This document shows, one piece after another, positions 4,048-6,238 of a DNA stretch of 6,238 bases; the first letter of the stretch is position 1; every line of letters begins with the position of its first letter. A model generated the notes under the pieces. The model made no database searches. It was not told the DNA's origin and saw nothing but the letters and a program-made list of their open reading frames with translations. The stretch is from an uncultured Nitrososphaerota archaeon (GTDB taxonomy: Bacteria; Bacillota; Clostridia; Oscillospirales; Ruminococcaceae). The stretch spans positions 1 to 6,238 of the forward strand of contig CAKXAF010000167.1 of assembly GCA_934869045.1 (NCBI GenBank), written 5' to 3'. A program made the translations under genes and the position numbers.

Positions 4048-6238
4048 TCAGCGGAAATATTCCACACCGCTCCGGAAGATTTTCTGATCCTTGTCCCCAT
4101 CGATATTCTTGGCGACGTTGGAGCCAGTACGTTCACTGTGAGCCATTTTTCCCAGAACCCGTCCGTCCGGCGAGGTGATGCCCTCAATAGCGGCGGCAGA
4201 CATGTTGGGATTATAGCGGATATCGTAGGTCGGCTGCCCAGTTAGGTCCACGTATTGGGTCGCAATCTGGCCGTTCTGGGCCAGAATACGGATCCACTCC
4301 TCGCTGGCCACAAAACGGCCCTCGCCATGGGAAATGGGGACGGTATGATAATCGCCCACCTGAGTATTAGCCAGCCACGGAGATTTGTTAGAGGCAATAC
4401 GGGTGGTCACCATCTTGGACTGATGCCGACCGATGGAGTTAAAGGTCAGGGTCGGAGAATCGCTGGTCATCTCCACGATTTCGCCGTAGGGAACCAGGCC
4501 CAGCTTGATCAGTGCCTGGAAGCCGTTGCAGATGCCCAGCATCAGGCCGTCCCGGTTTTTCAGCAGTTCATGGACGCCGTCCTTGATCCGCGGATTGCGG
4601 AAAAACGCGGTGATAAACTTACCGGAGCCGTCGGGCTCGTCGCCGCCGGAAAAGCCTCCGGGGATCATGATGATCTGCGCCTTCTGGATCCGCCGGGCGA
4701 ACTCCCGGACCGATTCTTCAATGGATCTGCTGGAAAGGTTGTTGATGACAAAGATATCGGTAGTAGCGCCGGCCCCCTCAAAGGCCCGCTGGGTATCGTA
4801 CTCGCAGTTGGTGCCGGGGAATACCGGGATCAGCACCCGGGGAGAGGCCGTTTTAACGGCCGGGGCGGGACGGTGCCCAGCCTCGAAGCTGTATACGGGA
4901 ACGGACTCTTCGCTGGTGGCAATGTTGCAGTGGAACACAGGCTCCAGCTTCTCTTCATAGGCTTTCTGCAGTTCTTCCAGGGTCAGCCGGACGGAGCCGT
5001 CGGCGGAGACGACCTCCGGGCGGTACGCCGTAACGCCCAGGACCTCGCTGTCGCAGGCCTTTGCGCTTCCGGACAGTTCCAGGACGAATCCGCCGTAGAC
5101 CGGATTGAAGAGCAGCTCATCCGGCAGCTTCCGGGCAAACTGGAAGCCCAGCTGGTTGCCGAAGCCCATCTTGGCCACGGCTTCCGCTACACCGCCGAAG
5201 CCCAGCGTCCAAGCGGAAATTGCCTCTCCGGACCGGATCATCCGCTCCACCCGGCTGAACAGTTCCTTGACGCTTTCAAAATTCGGGGTTCCGTCGGCAC
5301 AGTATTGGGGCAGCAGCAGAACCACCGTGGAGCCAATCTGCTTAAATTCGGGGGAAATGACCGTCCGGGCGTCGCCCATAGAGACCGCAAAGGAAACCAA
5401 GGTCGGCGGCACGTCGATCTCCTCAAAGGAGCCGGACATGGAGTCCTTGCCGCCGATGGCGGCACATCCCAGCTGCAGCTGGGCCTCCATGCCGCCCAGC
5501 AGCGCGGCCAGGGGTTTCCCCCAACGGCTGGGATCATTGCGAAGTCGCTCAAAATACTCCTGGAAGGTCAGCCAGCAGGGACTGTGGGCGCCGCCCGCGG
5601 CCACCACCTTGGCCACCGACTCAACCACCGCGTACATGGAGGCGAGATAGGGGTTCTGCTCGCCGATGTAAGGGTTGTAGCCCCAGCCCATGATGGAGCA
5701 GGCGTTGGTCTCGCCTTCCAACACTGGAAGCTTAGCTGCCATGGCCTGGGTTTTGGTCATCTGATACTTACCGCCGTAGGGCATCGTGACGGTGTTGGCG
5801 CCGATGGAGCTGTCAAACATCTCCACAAGCCCCTTCTGGGAGCAGATATTCAGACCGGAAAGATGGGCCAGCCAGTCCTCTCGGGTGTCCCTGCGGTCGT
5901 TCACCGGCTTGACGGGGTTCACGGAAACCACCGCCGTCGTGTGTTTCTCCGCACCGTTGGAATTGAGGAATTCCCGGGAAAGATCAACGATGCGGTTTCC
6001 GCGCCAGTCCATGGTCAGCCGGGGTTCGGCAGTGACAACCGCCACCTTGGTTGCTTCCAGGTTTTCCTCGTTGGCAAAGCGGATAAAGGCATCGGCATTG
6101 GCCGGAGAGACCACCACCGCCATCCGCTCCTGAGATTCCGAAATCGCCAGTTCCGTGCCGTCCAGGCCCTCATACTTTTTGGGTACCGCGTCAAGATTGA
6201 TGGCAAGGCCGTCGGCCAGCTCGCCGATGGCCACGGAC
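4048..6238 (-). CDS. purL: Phosphoribosylformylglycinamidine synthase, C-terminal part
   Basis: Fourth step of purine synthesis: converts FGAR, glutamine and ATP to FGAM. This is the long single-chain form in which the synthase and the glutaminase (PurQ-like) domain are fused, usually 1,200-1,300 residues; about 730 are visible and the frame stays open at the right edge, so roughly 500 N-terminal residues are missing. Numbered from the GTG at 6234: the second AIR-synthase-like half includes GGKDSMSGSFEEID (261-274) and LGFGGVAEAVAKMGFG (344-359). The glutaminase domain starts near RVLIPVFPGTNCEYD (466-480) and has PGGFSGGDEPDG (525-536). The nucleophile Cys569 is in LGICNGFQ. His699 and Glu701 in MAHSER fit the remaining triad by spacing to Cys and C-terminus. 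All catalytic parts look intact. The style fits the PurL type common in Clostridia. The stop is TGA at 4050-4048; the gene converges on spoVG. Confidence 0.97.
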   Translation of the reverse strand, partial: SVAIGELADGLAINLDAVPKKYEGLDGTELAISESQERMAVVVSPANADAFIRFANEENLEATKVAVVTAEPRLTMDWRGNRIVDLSREFLNSNGAEKHTTAVVSVNPVKPVNDRRDTREDWLAHLSGLNICSQKGLVEMFDSSIGANTVTMPYGGKYQMTKTQAMAAKLPVLEGETNACSIMGWGYNPYIGEQNPYLASMYAVVESVAKVVAAGGAHSPCWLTFQEYFERLRNDPSRWGKPLAALLGGMEAQLQLGCAAIGGKDSMSGSFEEIDVPPTLVSFAVSMGDARTVISPEFKQIGSTVVLLLPQYCADGTPNFESVKELFSRVERMIRSGEAISAWTLGFGGVAEAVAKMGFGNQLGFQFARKLPDELLFNPVYGGFVLELSGSAKACDSEVLGVTAYRPEVVSADGSVRLTLEELQKAYEEKLEPVFHCNIATSEESVPVYSFEAGHRPAPAVKTASPRVLIPVFPGTNCEYDTQRAFEGAGATTDIFVINNLSSRSIEESVREFARRIQKAQIIMIPGGFSGGDEPDGSGKFITAFFRNPRIKDGVHELLKNRDGLMLGICNGFQALIKLGLVPYGEIVEMTSDSPTLTFNSIGRHQSKMVTTRIASNKSPWLANTQVGDYHTVPISHGEGRFVASEEWIRILAQNGQIATQYVDLTGQPTYDIRYNPNMSAAAIEGITSPDGRVLGKMAHSERTGSNVAKNIDGDKDQKIFRSGVEYFR

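Noticed and set aside
3842..4087. Plus-strand 81-codon reading frame after spoVG
   Set aside because: It crosses candidate terminators and ends within purL on the other strand; no ribosome binding site and no family resemblance.
3825..4187. Minus-strand 120-codon reading frame across the spoVG-purL gap
   Set aside because: It starts inside the purL coding region in another frame, runs through the palindrome and several hairpins, shows no good ribosome binding site and no recognisable domain. Probably chance, though a repeated-element origin was not excluded.
5105..5650. Long plus-strand reading frames opposite purL (also at 4505-4960 and 5786-6133)
   Set aside because: They are antisense shadows of a well-conserved, intact PurL in GC-rich DNA, with Ser/Pro/Ala-heavy composition and no motifs.

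Overview
The window is a gene-dense, fairly GC-rich stretch of a bacterial chromosome. The genes point to an anaerobic, probably spore-forming Firmicute of the class Clostridia, and protein style suggests the Oscillospiraceae/Ruminococcaceae, though that finer placement is inference. The clues are a SpoVG regulator, a long single-chain PurL of the Clostridia type, a DUF6106-like membrane protein, and the order acpS, nnr, lipoprotein. Strong AGGAGG-type ribosome binding sites and TTGnnn/TATnnT promoters fit the same picture.

Layout. Most genes lie on the minus strand. Reading it from high to low coordinates, the right part (4048-6238) holds the C-terminal ~730 residues of PurL, the purine-synthesis FGAM synthase; its N-terminus lies outside the window. 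It converges with spoVG, the only plus-strand gene (3463-3828). The 219 bases between their stop codons hold no credible gene but four or more hairpins, including a perfect 30-base palindrome. The apparent terminator of each gene may lie close to the stop codon of the other.

spoVG and the next minus-strand operon share a divergent promoter region (3280-3462). Each side has a recognisable sigma-A type promoter. The spoVG leader is short and can fold into an 8-bp hairpin that buries half of its own Shine-Dalgarno sequence.

The operon (3279 down to 229) encodes a small two-helix membrane protein, AcpS (which adds the phosphopantetheine arm to acyl carrier protein), the bifunctional NAD(P)HX repair enzyme Nnr, and a small lipoprotein. 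The first three genes overlap end to start, which suggests coupled translation. The lipoprotein follows after 78 bases, and a good intrinsic terminator closes the unit at 181-217. A separate promoter then drives a minus-strand gene of which only the first 32 codons are visible, probably an AI-2E-family membrane transporter.

In function this is mainly core metabolism and envelope upkeep: purine synthesis, ACP activation, cofactor repair, a surface lipoprotein and membrane proteins. I saw no CRISPR array, tRNA, rRNA, insertion sequence, phage gene or defence system. The points most worth checking are regulatory: the spoVG leader hairpin, the structured convergent 3' region, and a lipoprotein in the genomic position of YdcC/GerS.
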